From: Leptoclinus maculatus
Lineage: Eukaryota > Chordata > Actinopteri > Perciformes > Stichaeidae
NCBI GenBank assembly: GCA_032191485.1
Contig: JAVDOI010000003.1
Coordinates: 11,904,986 to 11,968,985, forward strand
DNA length: 64,000 bases
Direction of reading: 5' to 3'
The notes beneath the pieces are model-generated. The model made no database searches. It saw only the letters and a list, made by a program, of their open reading frames with translations, and was not told where the DNA came from. Made by a program: the position numbers and the translations under genes. This document shows, piece after piece, positions 11,192-23,700 of the stretch (positions are counted from its first letter, which is position 1; each line of letters starts with the position of its first letter).

Positions 11192-12974
11192 ATGGCGGTC
11201 TTGAGACTGAAGTTCACCAAGAACAAGAGAGACAAGCTGGCTCAGGTGCTGTGGATCCTGAACTGGATCTCAGTGTTGACCGGGATCCTCCTGTTCAGCC
11301 TGGGGCTCTTCCTCAAGGTGGAGATCAACAAGCGAGGAGAGGTGATGGCTGAGAGGAACATCCAGTACGTGCCCAACATGCTGATTTCTGTGGGCCTCAT
11401 CGCCTGTGCCATAAACTTCCTGGGTGGGAAGATCTGCTACGACTGCGTGGACACCACTAAGTTCTTGCGCTGGAAGCTGATCATGCTGCCCTACATAATA
11501 TGCACCTTCTTCTTCACCTTCTGTGTGCTAGTAGGGGCTCTGATGTGTTACAGCATGCGTGGGGAGCTAGAGGAGTCTCTGAACCTGGGGCTGACAGATG
11601 CCATCAAGTTCTATAAGGACACAGACACACCAGGACGATGCTTCCTGAAGCGAACGGTGGACATGCTGCAGATAGAGTTCCACTGCTGTGGGAACAATGG
11701 CTATAAAGACTGGTTTCAAATACAGTGGATCAGCAACCGTTACCTGGATATGTCCCAAAAAGAGGTGGTGGAGTAAGTGCAAACTACAGAATGAGGACAC
11801 TGATTTAAGAGTATATTCACACTTAAGATGAAGTAAAACAAATGTTTTTAAAAAAGGACGGTATAAACAAAACCTTCTTGGGATAAGTAAAAATTATAGG
11901 GTACTTCACTGCTCTTCTAAAAAGCCAAATAGCCTCTTTTCAGCTATTTTAACTACATATCCCCTCCCAAGAAATAATCACAGTCCCAAACAATGATACA
12001 AGTCCAATCTTTCACACACTGATGCATAAAAACGGACCCTGAGCTTCTTTTTCCTGCTTTCTAGCCGATTAAGGAGTAACGTAGAGGGGAAGTACCTGAT
12101 GAACGGAGTCCCCTTCAGCTGCTGTAACACCAACTCCCCTCGGCCCTGCATCCAGCAGCAGATCTCCAACAACTCCGCTCACTTCTACTACGAGCACCAG
12201 ACGGAGGAGCTGAACCTGTGGATGAAAGGGTGTCGCCAGGCGCTGCTGGAGTACTACACCGACATCATGCAGTCCATTGGCCTCACGGTCCTCATCATCT
12301 GGCTGTTTGAGGTGAGGAGAGACAAGATAACAACCTAATGCTCTAATGGTGAAGTTAAAGGGGAACTCCACTTATTATAGGCTACACACTTTCTACGACA
12401 TACTATAGTATTACCATATTATTATTATATTACCAACGTTTTTTATTTCATACTTTACTACGACTTCTTTTATGGCACACTATACTAAGACATGTTGTTG
12501 ATAAAATAGTATGACACACTATACTATGAAGTTTTAGTAACATACTATATTGTGAGTGTTTTACTTATTACTTGAAGTGGACTCTCCTATTGTCCTTTAC
12601 TCAGATGCATATCAGGGTAAAGTACAGAAGTACAAATAAGATACAAAATGTCATAATTTTGTGTAATGTCAGTAAAAACGTACCTGCGTGTCTTGTTTTA
12701 GCTGTCGGTGTTGACAGGCGTTCGTTACCTCCAGACCTCTCTGGAGAATGTGCTGAGACAGGGCGACCTCGACTCAGAGTCTGATGGCTGGCTGCTGGAA
12801 AACAGCTTTATGGAAACTGCCCGCACCAACCTGAACATCATCAAGTGCCTCGGCAAGGGCAACCAGATAGACACAGCCAACAATGGAGACCCCAACATTA
12901 ACGTTCCCTCCACCTCTAAAGCGCACTACGGGCCGGACAACAGGCCACCGAAGGAGATACCTGAAGCCAGTTGA
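11192..12974 (+). CDS. prph2l: Peripherin-2-like photoreceptor tetraspanin (PRPH2/RDS family), 3 exons
   Basis: Exons 11192-11772, 12065-12311 and 12702-12974 join in frame to 366 residues (human PRPH2 is 346), with the three-exon family structure. Four hydrophobic segments, a large second extracellular loop, the tetraspanin CCG motif ('EFHCCGNNG'), 'PFSCC' and 'GCRQALL' are all visible. 'DTDTPGRCF' carries the cysteine equivalent to human C150, which makes intermolecular disulfides. 'QQISNNSAHF' keeps the N-glycosylation sequon. 'DSESDGWLLENS' is the conserved C-terminal block. Family members build the rims of rod and cone outer-segment discs. The start is the first ATG before the conserved 'LKFTKNKRDKLAQ'. 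The neighbour is ubr1 rather than ubr2, so I read this as the ohnolog of PRPH2 (peripherin-2-like) and not PRPH2 itself. Family is certain, symbol less so. Intron 2 holds a copy of the AT-rich repeat. Confidence 0.9.
12375..12560. repeat. Inverted copy of the AT-rich array in intron 2 of the peripherin-like gene
   Basis: The words 'tacgacatactatagta', 'tatggcacactatacta' and 'atgacacactatactatga' are reverse complements of the 'tatagtatgtcataaaa' words at 2796-3200 and 4210-5040. Confidence 0.7.
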
Positions 12975-15204
12975 CCTCTCTCAGGCCTCAGGGAACAGCA
13001 TCCCCGAAAGCCCAAGTAAGGGCCTTTTCCCACTTACTTAAAAAAACCTTTTGTTCTTACTTGTTTTTTTTATCCATAGGAGTCTTACAGGAGGAGAATT
13101 ACAAAGAAATACCTATACAAAGGTGTTTGTGTGTGGGGAAACTAAGGTATACTGTGGATATCCCACAATATATAACACATTTTCTAGTATGATGGGGTAA
13201 ATCTTATCCAAAATGCAGATAATGCCTTGTTGACTTTTTACAACTTTTTCCATACACACGTTCCTTTTTTGATGATGCAAATATCCAAACACCCACCACA
13301 AACGTACATCTGTACTGTAATCGGTTGTTTACTATTTATATATTGTTGCTTGTGTATCATGGCTTTGCCCAAAACAGTTTCATACACCTGTCAACACGGG
13401 AGTGAAAATTAACTTGACATGTATTTGTTTGATGAAGACAAATTAGTAATGTGGGTCAGAGGTTTAAGCTCACGTTCTTTGCACGATTTTCTCAAAGTGT
13501 GATAGAAAATGCAGTCAAGAGTTTAAAATGACTATAGCAAGAATGTAGGATATTTTAATTAAATTCCACAAATCTAGGTGCAGAGCGCTTTGGCCTCAAG
13601 TTAATTGGGTCTTGCAGTATAAGACCTGGAAGAGCATGAGTTTTAGTTCTGGGTGTTCAGATCAATGGATCCTTTCTGTGCGTATTACCGGACTTTAAGA
13701 AACAAAGTAGTATCAATGTGATAAATACGTATGTTAAAACTTTTAAACATAACCAGACAGGAATCTAATTGATTACTCATAACACATCATTCATTTATAG
13801 AACGTTCAAGCCATCGCTACAATGACTCATGTGCCTCAGCAATGCCACCGTGGTCTTATCAAAACACCTCAGACACTTTTGCTACGATGACCGAACAAAA
13901 ACTTGACAACAAACCTTCTGTGCTGGTGACGGTTGGCTTTTAGTTTGTGATCCCTTTGGAAGGACTCAAAACCAGTACACTGCAAACTAGGCTACGGTGT
14001 CTGTGTTTCAATGACGATCATATTGGCTGGATGTTGTCTGTGGGTCAAAGGAAGTCTGCTTTTTCTGACTTTCTTTTTCAGAAATGATAGAGCACATGGC
14101 AGCTGAGAAGTCAAATTACAGCTTAAAACATTTGGGGAAATACAGAAACTCGGAGGTTGCTAAATTAAAACATGTGGGTTGATTAAAGTTTGAATTAAAA
14201 CGCAGGATCAATAAGATAATCCTATCTACACGTCACCCGGGGCGCTCACTTGATGGATGACAAAATATTGATGGAAAATAGATTATTAATTTATTCTATA
14301 GGTGAGCAATGAGGAGATTTTTTATTCCATTATAATGAAACAAATCTAATCCCATAAGACATTCTAGACACTACTGTACTCAGTTCATCGGTAGAGAGGC
14401 TCGTGTCTTTATTTCTAGAGCCCGGAGGTCATGTAGTCAAACAACACATTCCATATTCACACTTTTTCCTGAAAAGGAGTAATAACCGAAAAAGATATGA
14501 TATAGTACATTTCCCTCTTAAATAGAATGTTGAAAGGTTTTTTTTGGAAATGTAATTTGTGTTGAGTGGATTACCACCAGATGGTGAAATATGACTAATC
14601 CGTCGAGCAAAGGTCCCCTTGATGAATTTTATTCATTATAAACATACAGTTTGATACTCATAATCACTTTGGCCTAATAGGGTTTATTAGTTACAGGGCA
14701 TATCATGATGCTATATAGTACGGTAGAGATGTTTTATATAATTCACTCACTGATTCTTAAGGTCATTGAGGATTTATAACCATGAATGTCAAAAAGTGGC
14801 TGAACATTATAGCGTCAAAATGTCTGTTTATCCTAAAAAGTATTTATATCAGGAAATCATGGAAGCAGGTTACTTGTATACTTTTCTCAGAATACCAAGT
14901 TTGTTTTAATACAACTTTGAAAATAATGTATCTTTTATAAATGTGTTATCCATTACATACGCTTCTATATGTGAGTAAAGGTGACAGTCTGTGTGTGGCT
15001 CCGTCATTTGGAGTGTCTACATAGTTAATGGGCAAAAGCCAAAATGTGTGAGATCTCCGAGATCTTTCTAAATCAATGCACCCTCCAAAACATCATAATA
15101 ACTTATGACAAATCATATTTTATAAAACCAAAAGAGAATGCAGAAAATTCACAGCATTACTGAGAGAAATTAAATATATAAACTGATAACTAAAACATGT
15201 TGGT
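12975..15204. other. 3' UTR and intergenic DNA between the peripherin-like gene and ubr1
   Basis: No coding exon is recognised in this 2.2 kb of AT-rich sequence. The first part is presumably the 3' UTR of the peripherin-like gene; ATTAAA-type signals occur at about 14180 and 14191, but none is clearly the poly(A) site. 'ccaccagatggtg' at 14575-14587 is a weak CTCF-like core. Confidence 0.5.
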
Positions 15205-15222
15205 GTGTATCTGATGTTTGTC

Positions 15223-15228
15223 TTTATT
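15223..15228 (-). terminator. ubr1: Poly(A) signal AATAAA for ubr1
   Basis: AATAAA on the minus strand lies about 320 bases past the ubr1 stop codon, giving a short 3' UTR. It is the first canonical signal after the stop. Confidence 0.6.
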
Positions 15229-15435
15229 TGAATAAGCCTCTTTGCAAATAACATTACTCTAGCAGAAACTCCTTACAGCAGACAATCAAATTAAAACAAG
15301 GCGACTTGGTTTTGCTCAACACTCTTTACCCTCCACTATTCTTCCTCTTTTGAGTGGCCCACCTCTCTTGACCCCAGCGGGGGTTTCATCAGGGTGGGAT
15401 TGGCTGCTCAGGCCTCCTTTGATTGTAGGAGGGTG

Positions 15436-15467
15436 GTGTGGGTGTGTGTGTGTGTGTGTGTGTGTGT
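15436..15467. repeat. (GT)n microsatellite in the ubr1 3' UTR
   Basis: A short GT run lies just downstream of the ubr1 stop codon on its strand. Confidence 0.9.
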
Positions 15468-15545
15468 CTGCCTAAGGAGCACTGGAGCAGATTGTGCTCT
15501 ATGGCTGTGCTCTTTACTTCCCGTCCACGACAGCTGGAGCAATCA

Positions 15546-18500
15546 TCACAACATCTGCCACTCAAAGGCAAACATAACGTTGACCACCTCCAGACTGCGG
15601 GCGATTTCTTCCAGGATGCAATGCTGCTGCCACAGCTGGTTCAGCTTCCTGTAGCGCTCTGGGCAGAGGTGCAATGGATTGCCCCTTCTAAAAATTAAAA
15701 AGACAGAAGGCCCGACTTATTCAAGGTTTGTCCAAGAAACACACAATACATAGGATATGAGAAAATGATGTACTTCATGGTCAGGACTACAGGCTGCCTA
15801 CGGAAGCAGTAATGAGTCAAATAATCAGTAGGGTTTTTTTTCCAGTGACATCATTGTTGAAGGACATTAAACTCCCCGAGACTTAATTGGGAGACTTCTG
15901 TAAAGTAGGACAGGGTTACTAAAATGTGACTTAATATAATCCTGCTCCCAATTTGGAAATCAAATCTTTTTGATCAAGTACTGCCAATTTCAAACAAGGA
16001 CACATGGTTTCACTGAAGAAAGGCACCGGGCCTGAACTATAAAACTGTAGTTTTAACACTCAATGTCTGTCGGTGGTGGCGCTGTTTAAATGGCAGCTAT
16101 CATTTATTTGCCTGTAGGAGGCAATATCTACATTTGCAATTCTAGGCAGAAGGTTATTTTCTTTTCAGTTCAGCACCTGGAAGAGAAGCTATGATTCTTA
16201 CCCAAGGTGAGGATCAGTCTCCCCATAGTCGTCCAGGTAAGGAGCAGGGTATGTGCTTCCTCGAGTCTTACTGGCCATCAGTACAATTTCACACTCTCTT
16301 ATCCTGTCAACATGAAAACAAACTTCAGTTATGCAGCACGTTTCAAACAAGACAACATGCGATTCAAAGTCAAAAATGCTGTAAGGACTAGAATTCCCCC
16401 CCCACCTGAGGAACATGCCCACTCCAGCCCCACAGGTAGCAGCGTGGGCAGTGCAGGCTCCCACATCTTCTCCATCCAGCTGGCTGAGGCAGCAGGAGCT
16501 CTGAGAGCACAACATGGCCCCACAAAACAGGCACAAGGTCGGGTGCTTCCTGTCATCATCTGTAGATTTGGGACACCTGAGGAAAAGTAGACATAAGTGG
16601 TGTGAACATGTCGAGCAGATGTTCCACTGACAGAACTGTAATTTCCCCACTTACTGAAAATGGCTGGCTTGATTGAGGAGAGCACTGTAATCCTCAGGAA
16701 GATCAATCAAACGATTCCTTCTCCTGGGATATCTGTAGAAAGAGTATATTGATCAATAATTAGGAGCGGATTTATTACAAAATAAAAGTGGGACTGAAGT
16801 AATACGAAGGCCAAAGTCTACCTGACTGTCTGACTTTTGCCTTTCAGGGCTTTGGTTACAGCTGGACTCCCACACCACCTAAGGAAGAAAAAGCATCGTC
16901 ATGAAACTGCCCACCTCACCAGTAAATATGAAAAGATCACTGATCAAATACTTTGACTGTTGATCACTTACCTTTTCAGCAGTGGAGTAACAGTGTCTCT
17001 GTGCTCCTGGAAGAGCTGGAACACATTGGAGGGTAGTGCCAAGTAGCTGCATAGCGCCTCCATCTGTCCTTGTGAGGCAACTGCAGGAAACCGAAATTTT
17101 TTATCTTGAATTGATTAAATCATCATACGTAGTATGTTATAATGATAGAATACTTCACGTACCAGTAGTACTACAAAGCTCCTCTGGAGGATGTACTCCT
17201 GTAAGGCAATTAAAGAAGAGAGCAGCACAGCGCAGGAAAGGTTCAATTCCTCTCTTCACTCGTTCTGCCACAGAGATGCCGGACACATCTGGAAGCGGCC
17301 TGATGAGCAAACCACAGAACAATCTGTCAAACAAGCTGAAGACGGTTCACATTGGCGAGTACATCTCTGAGAAGGCAGCATGGAAAACAAGAAGCCTTGA
17401 CAACAAGCAGTAATGTTTGCCTCTACTGAGAGGGCATTACAAACAGGCGAGGTCGATTCCTGTCAAGTTGGATTATGAAGCAGGCTAATAAAGAATAACT
17501 CTACTCCCAGCACTCAGTGAAAACATCTGCAGACTGTGTTCACGGAGAACACGGACGGTGGATTTTGAAGGTAAAAGTTGACATGTTCCCTGAATAAAAG
17601 ATGTTTGGCTTCAACCCCAGAAGGACCGCTTCAGCAATGGCTTCTACATTTAATTGTTGTTTATTTGTCAAGAGCTGCCATTTAAAGTCTAAAAGTCTGA
17701 TATGAACCTACGTTTTCAAAAGGGGAGGCCAGGGAGGAGGAAGAGTCAGAATGACCTTACAAATCAAAATGGATTGATAGAAATGCAGATTTCAAACTAA
17801 ACGAAGAAAAACAGGCCATTTGCCCCCATGAAGCTTACATTACACAGACTCACTTTCAGCAGCAGCAGCAGCATGATGACTTAATGGACTTTTAACAAGA
17901 TGAATTCTGAGCTTAGTAGTGCGACCTTTATACAAACATGAAGCTTCCCTCCAATAAGGAAAAGAGAAATCCATGAAACATACGTCTACATCTGTAGCAG
18001 GTAATCCTTTTGGCTCACATTTGTATCGTCTTTTAAATTCCACAATCAAGGCATCAGAGTTAATATTATGTTCATGAGTTTTGAGCTCAAAAGAATTACA
18101 CATCTACTAGAATGATTATACTGCCAGAAAATCCATTCTCTGCCATGCCTGTCGTTACTTTAATGGTTGTTGCTGGCATGTAACAGAAATGTTTTTTGTC
18201 ATTCAGAAGGGAGGGAGCGTGTACCTCGTCAACCTTTCCCCATTATCCTAATGAAGGATAACTCAAATAAAAAAAACACTACACGCAATTGAACTAATCC
18301 ACAGATGTTATACTTGGTGATATTTTAACCACATAAAAATGTCAAACAAAAAAGAAAATTCTGCTAATGTATAATAGGATGATGAGAAACACTTGTACCT
18401 TTCAGTGAGTTGTGACACTGAAGTGTAGAGCTCTGCTGCTGCTTTCGACTCTTCTGTCTCCTCTCCAGCTACTGCAGGAAAATCTAGGTAGAAATGACAC

Positions 18501-20650
18501 CGTGATTTAATCCTCCTTGATACTGCACAGCTTTCTGCAGTAGCTCAGTAAATGAACCAGAGGGTATGGTGTTGTGGTTCATACCTGTAGAGGAAAGGAG
18601 GACCTGCAGCACGTGAGCCATGGTGACCAGGTGAAGGATGTGCAGGTGGTTGTAGGCAGAGCTGACAGCAGACGGCTGTAAGTCGACAGCCTCCTCCTGA
18701 TATAGCGCCGGTATAGACAACACCAAGCCCACCTGACAAAACACACAAGAACACATGTACACCATTAACAAACAAATTTGAATTGGCAAAAACTTGTCAT
18801 CAAGTTTCATGAATGTATACATCAAAGATCATCATCAATAGTAATTTAACAGAACTTTCTCCACAGAGCTGTCCCTTTAGGGGGAACCTACCAGAAGATG
18901 GAAGAAGTCCACCTCCGGAAGAGAAGGGGTGTTCTTTCTGCCCATGGCCGGTAGCAACACTGGCGAAAGAAGTTGCAGTTATGACCACAAGGCAAATGGA
19001 CAGCAAGCTGTACAACAATATCCAATTACTAAATGCATGTATTCTTAAATGACCACTTACCCCCCAACAAGTCGTTAAAGTGCCTCTGAATGACAGCCTG
19101 GGAGCTCTTAATTCTCTGAGCTGCTGAAAACTGAACAATTGCCTTCAGACCTGCAAGCTAAAAAAAGAGAATCATTTGAAAAAACTGATGTCTGAGCAAG
19201 TCAAACCCAAACAATTACACATTACATGCATTATGTTTGTCCAACCTGTCTGTTTTGCAAGGACCCGAAGAGTGACTTGCCCTCTTCCTGCAATATGTTT
19301 TCTGTAAAGACATGCAAACATATTTTGAGAATTGCAAAAGCATGACAAGGGGCAGATTGACACGACAAGCCTTATAACGCTGACTGTACCTATGGCCTGA
19401 ATAGTGAAGGCACATGTGTTCCAAGCCATAAGGGGCACGCGTGGGCACAGCTCGTTGGGTGCCGTCTGCAGTCCCACCCTATGAACTGTGGTGGCACAAA
19501 CAACCAGCATCTCCACAACGCTCTCGGAGAACTTCCTCCTAAAAACAACCAGCCGCAGAGAATTCAAACTGCTGTATTATGGGAAACATAGAGACTTGAG
19601 GAGCAGCTGACGGTTCCACTCACGGCTCTTGTACTCCATAGCTCAGAATGGATCTAAAGTCTGCCTGGCTCTCTCCACACAGCCCCGTGTCCCCATCGAC
19701 ACTACTGCTCTCGGTGTTGCAATCTGCACAGGAGAGAGAAAATCATCATTTATCTCATGTCACACATGTCAACAACTAGGCATAATGGCATTTAATGGTA
19801 CTTGTAAGTAACTATTGAAGCTGAAGAGCTGATATCAAACTGAGGTAAGCCACTGTCAGCCTTCATATGCTCTCTGCATGCACACATTCTCCGTTTTCAA
19901 AGATGGTTTGCTTCTAAATAAATCTCTCTCTGCAGCTGATTTACAGTAAAAACCTGTCATCAAATAAAGCTAATTATAGCTTTTTATTATGAAGCAACTG
20001 TAGTGTTGAGTTCACATTAAAGGCATACTAACATATCAAAAAGCATTCACACACACACGAGTCTGCCAGGTTTGATGATGCTCCACATCTATATTTGGAC
20101 ATTTTGTGCAGGTTTTCCACTGTTTCAGTTAAACAGACCAAAACACCTCCAAAACACAACAGCAATGCCACAGGCCTGTTCCTGTGCCACTGCGGTTCAC
20201 CCAACCAAAGATATGCAATCATTGTATGTCGAGTATGTCTTCTTACCATTTTCCTGAGTGACTGACTTGAGTCCTCTAATCCTGGCGGAGAGGATCTGGA
20301 TCCAGCGAGGCATGGTCAAATGCTGTCCAATTATCTCTGCATTTTCACTGTGTACAGGAAAACAGATTCACATAACCTCTATACAACTAATGATCCATTG
20401 CAGATTGGCCTGAAGACGGTGAACTGGACTTACTAGTTAAACATCAACCTTTCAAACGGGATGAGAGGGACAACAGTGTTGCACAGAGACTTGCACAGGG
20501 GACACAAGTACTCTCCATTCTCCAGGTCGATGATCAGCTCAACATGGAGCCGGTTCCTGGTCATATTCTGAACAGCCTCAAAATATCTGAAAAATACAGA
20601 GAATAACACCGTAATGGCAAATTAACTGTCAACTGTACCTGCAAGTGGAC

Positions 20651-20748
<98 letters not shown>

Positions 20749-23700
20749 GGGAGAACTGACAGAATAATAATTAGCAAATGTGTTCTTGTAATAACTCACT
20801 TTTGCCAACATGTGGCATGCATGACATGTCCACAGCTGCCAGTGTGGGTTCCAACGGCCAGTTCAGGAGGCATGAAGAGGGGATATAATGTCCCTGTCCC
20901 TTTAAGAGATAAGTACAATGCACATATGACTCAGATGAGTCCGATTTTCCCCCATCAAATTACAGTTGTTAACGATGCGATGGATTGATTAGTGGATGAA
21001 GACTGACCATCTGCTCTATTGGTCGGTATCCTCCCTCTGCACTGTGTCAGCACTGTGGACCTCTGGACACACGCAGTCAGTACCATGGCTGGAGCCTGGG
21101 CCGCAACCTCCTGTTCTTCCTGGCAAAGAATGCAGGTGAGCACCTCCCTCTCTGCCGGAGAGGACCCTCGGTGGGGCCCGATGGCTACACACAGCTCCGT
21201 GTGCTCCATGGCACAGCTGGAAGAATAAAGATAACCCAAACGAGAATTAGTCAAATGAATTTGGCTTGGATTTTGATCGCAAGCCAGCTAAACACACCCA
21301 TGGATATGTTTTTTTTTTTTTTTTTTGAATAGTCACCTCTCAGTAGTTACAACAGGCTCTCCCTGTGTCCCACTCTCTGGCATGTTGTCATACAGCATCT
21401 TGTTTGACTCAATGAAGTTTTTCTGCATTGCAGACATCTGGGCCATAATCTTCTGCCGGTGGAGTTTGGCTGCCTCGGCCTTCCTTTTGCGCTCAGCTTT
21501 CTCTTTGTCCTGAGCACTCTGGAAAAATAACAAGTCAGACCGTAAAAATTCTCAATACTGAGAAGATACACAATGCAATTAAGTTTTTGTTATTTCCTAT
21601 AATTTCATGACGGACAGCTATATTGCTATATATCAGATCTTAAGGAAACCCAATGAATGATGAGTCGTCAGTGGGATGCTGTAACGTAGGAAGGTTGTGC
21701 CACGTAAAGAGAGCGGTTGTGAGCGCTACACGGTGCCTTTTAGTTTGAATAATTGTATTTTGATACTTTTGTAAAACTTTTGTTTCCTTTCTGTTATTTC
21801 ATCTGCACCCATTCAACTGCCAAAATGGCACAAGCAAAAGTTAAGTAGAGTCAACTGTATCAGGTAAATACTCTTTTTTTTCATGGTTCTTTTACCTCTT
21901 CTGGCTTGGTTGTATCCACACTCATGGAGGTCGTTGGACTGGACTTCTCTCTAAGGCACTTGACAATCTCAAACATCTAGCAGAAAAACATTCACATAAG
22001 ATTGTGTCGTTAACTGGGAAATAAATGGATTACTCTCACACACTCATACACACACATTTTCTTTCTGTTGTTGATATTGTTATTGTTGTTGTAATATATC
22101 ATATATTGTTAAAATACTTTGTCATCAATATTACAAAGTCATATCTTATGTAAATTACTTTTGTGTTCTCTATAATAATGTGACATTTAAATAATATATA
22201 GGTGGAGGCTTTAAATAAGCCCAGTGGGTTTAAACTGAACTAGAATCAGTCTACATCAATGATATAAATGTGATAAACATTGTATATTTGAATGGTCTAC
22301 CTGTAGAACCCATTTAACCATGTCCTTTTGAGCCTCCAGGGAAGGAACAGTCTTAATCTTGGACAACAGGAGGAAGACTGACTTGCCGTGTTCTGAACCA
22401 ATTCCTGGAAGAACAGAAGAGACATTTACGTCACAAAATCAAACCAGTTTATAGCTTTGATAATTATGATAAATAGTAAGTAAGCTGTACACAAAACAAT
22501 CAGGTTTCACTCACTGCGGGCCTTGAGGCTGAAATCAAAGTCCACTTCCTCCATAGTGCTCTCCTCAAGCTGTGCTTTCTCTTCAAGCAACGCCTGACCC
22601 ATCAAGTGCAGGGCCTGTGTGGTAAATGCATGCACTTTGTTACTGCATGGGGTTTGAGTAATGAAAGGCAAAGGCCGAGCAAGGTAGACTCTGTAAAGGA
22701 AGGAAATAAATAGATGTATTGTCTACCCTCTGGATCATGGCTTCTGTCCAGTGAGTCGCCCGGTCCTCTGCAGCTCTCTGCAGGGTGTGTCTCAGGATGT
22801 GGATGATAATGTCACAGCTGAGCAGACGCACTATGCTGGAGAAAGCTGGGCAGAAGGCCGGGGGCACCGGAGGACGCAGAGCTGAGAATGAAATACGAAT
22901 GTTAGTACAAATCAGTACATCTTGGAGCCATACAGAGGTCTGTGCAGAGCAAAGACATTGATCACCTTTATCATGGCCTTCGTGAGTCCTCCTCTTCTTC
23001 TGAGACTCTTCTGCCTGCAAAGAGTAAAAGATGAGAATGAAATGAGGAACATTCAACAACAATGTGTCACGTTAATGGAACACTGGTGTTGAGACCTTGC
23101 ATTACCTTGCTATGCTGTGATCTTGAGTAATGGTAGAAGAAAGGGTTGAATTCTACCAGACGCTCTTTTTTCACTCCGTACAATCCATGCCCGGAAACTC
23201 CCGGTTTTCTAAAAACAGAAGTAGAATAAACAGATTAAATTCGCTCTGAAGAGATGATCAAGATAAAACTCAAAAGCTCTTTCACAGTATTTACATACTT
23301 GAAGGTGGCAACTTTGGTAATAACAGTCTCCAGGCCTGTTTCATGGCTCTCCTACAAAGAAAACATTTTGAACTCGTTTTCCAATGATTATTCCCTCATA
23401 AAAACTAAGAAATGAACTCGTTAATTTCGTGTGTCGCTTACGTTCTCCGGCAGACCTTTGACCAGGCTACTGTGAGCCATGGGTTCAATGCACAGCAGGT
23501 GGATAACCTCCCTCATGGTCACATCCTCTTTGGTCACCTGACTGATCCCGGGGACGTAGCGCTCACCTGGAAACACAACACTAGTCAGACACTATGGTTC
23601 CTATTCAACCAACTCAATTCCTAAGCTTGATTAGTAGAATGTGACACTGTACCAATGACGGCGATAAGGAGGTACAGCATCTCTTCTGTCAAGCGGTTCC

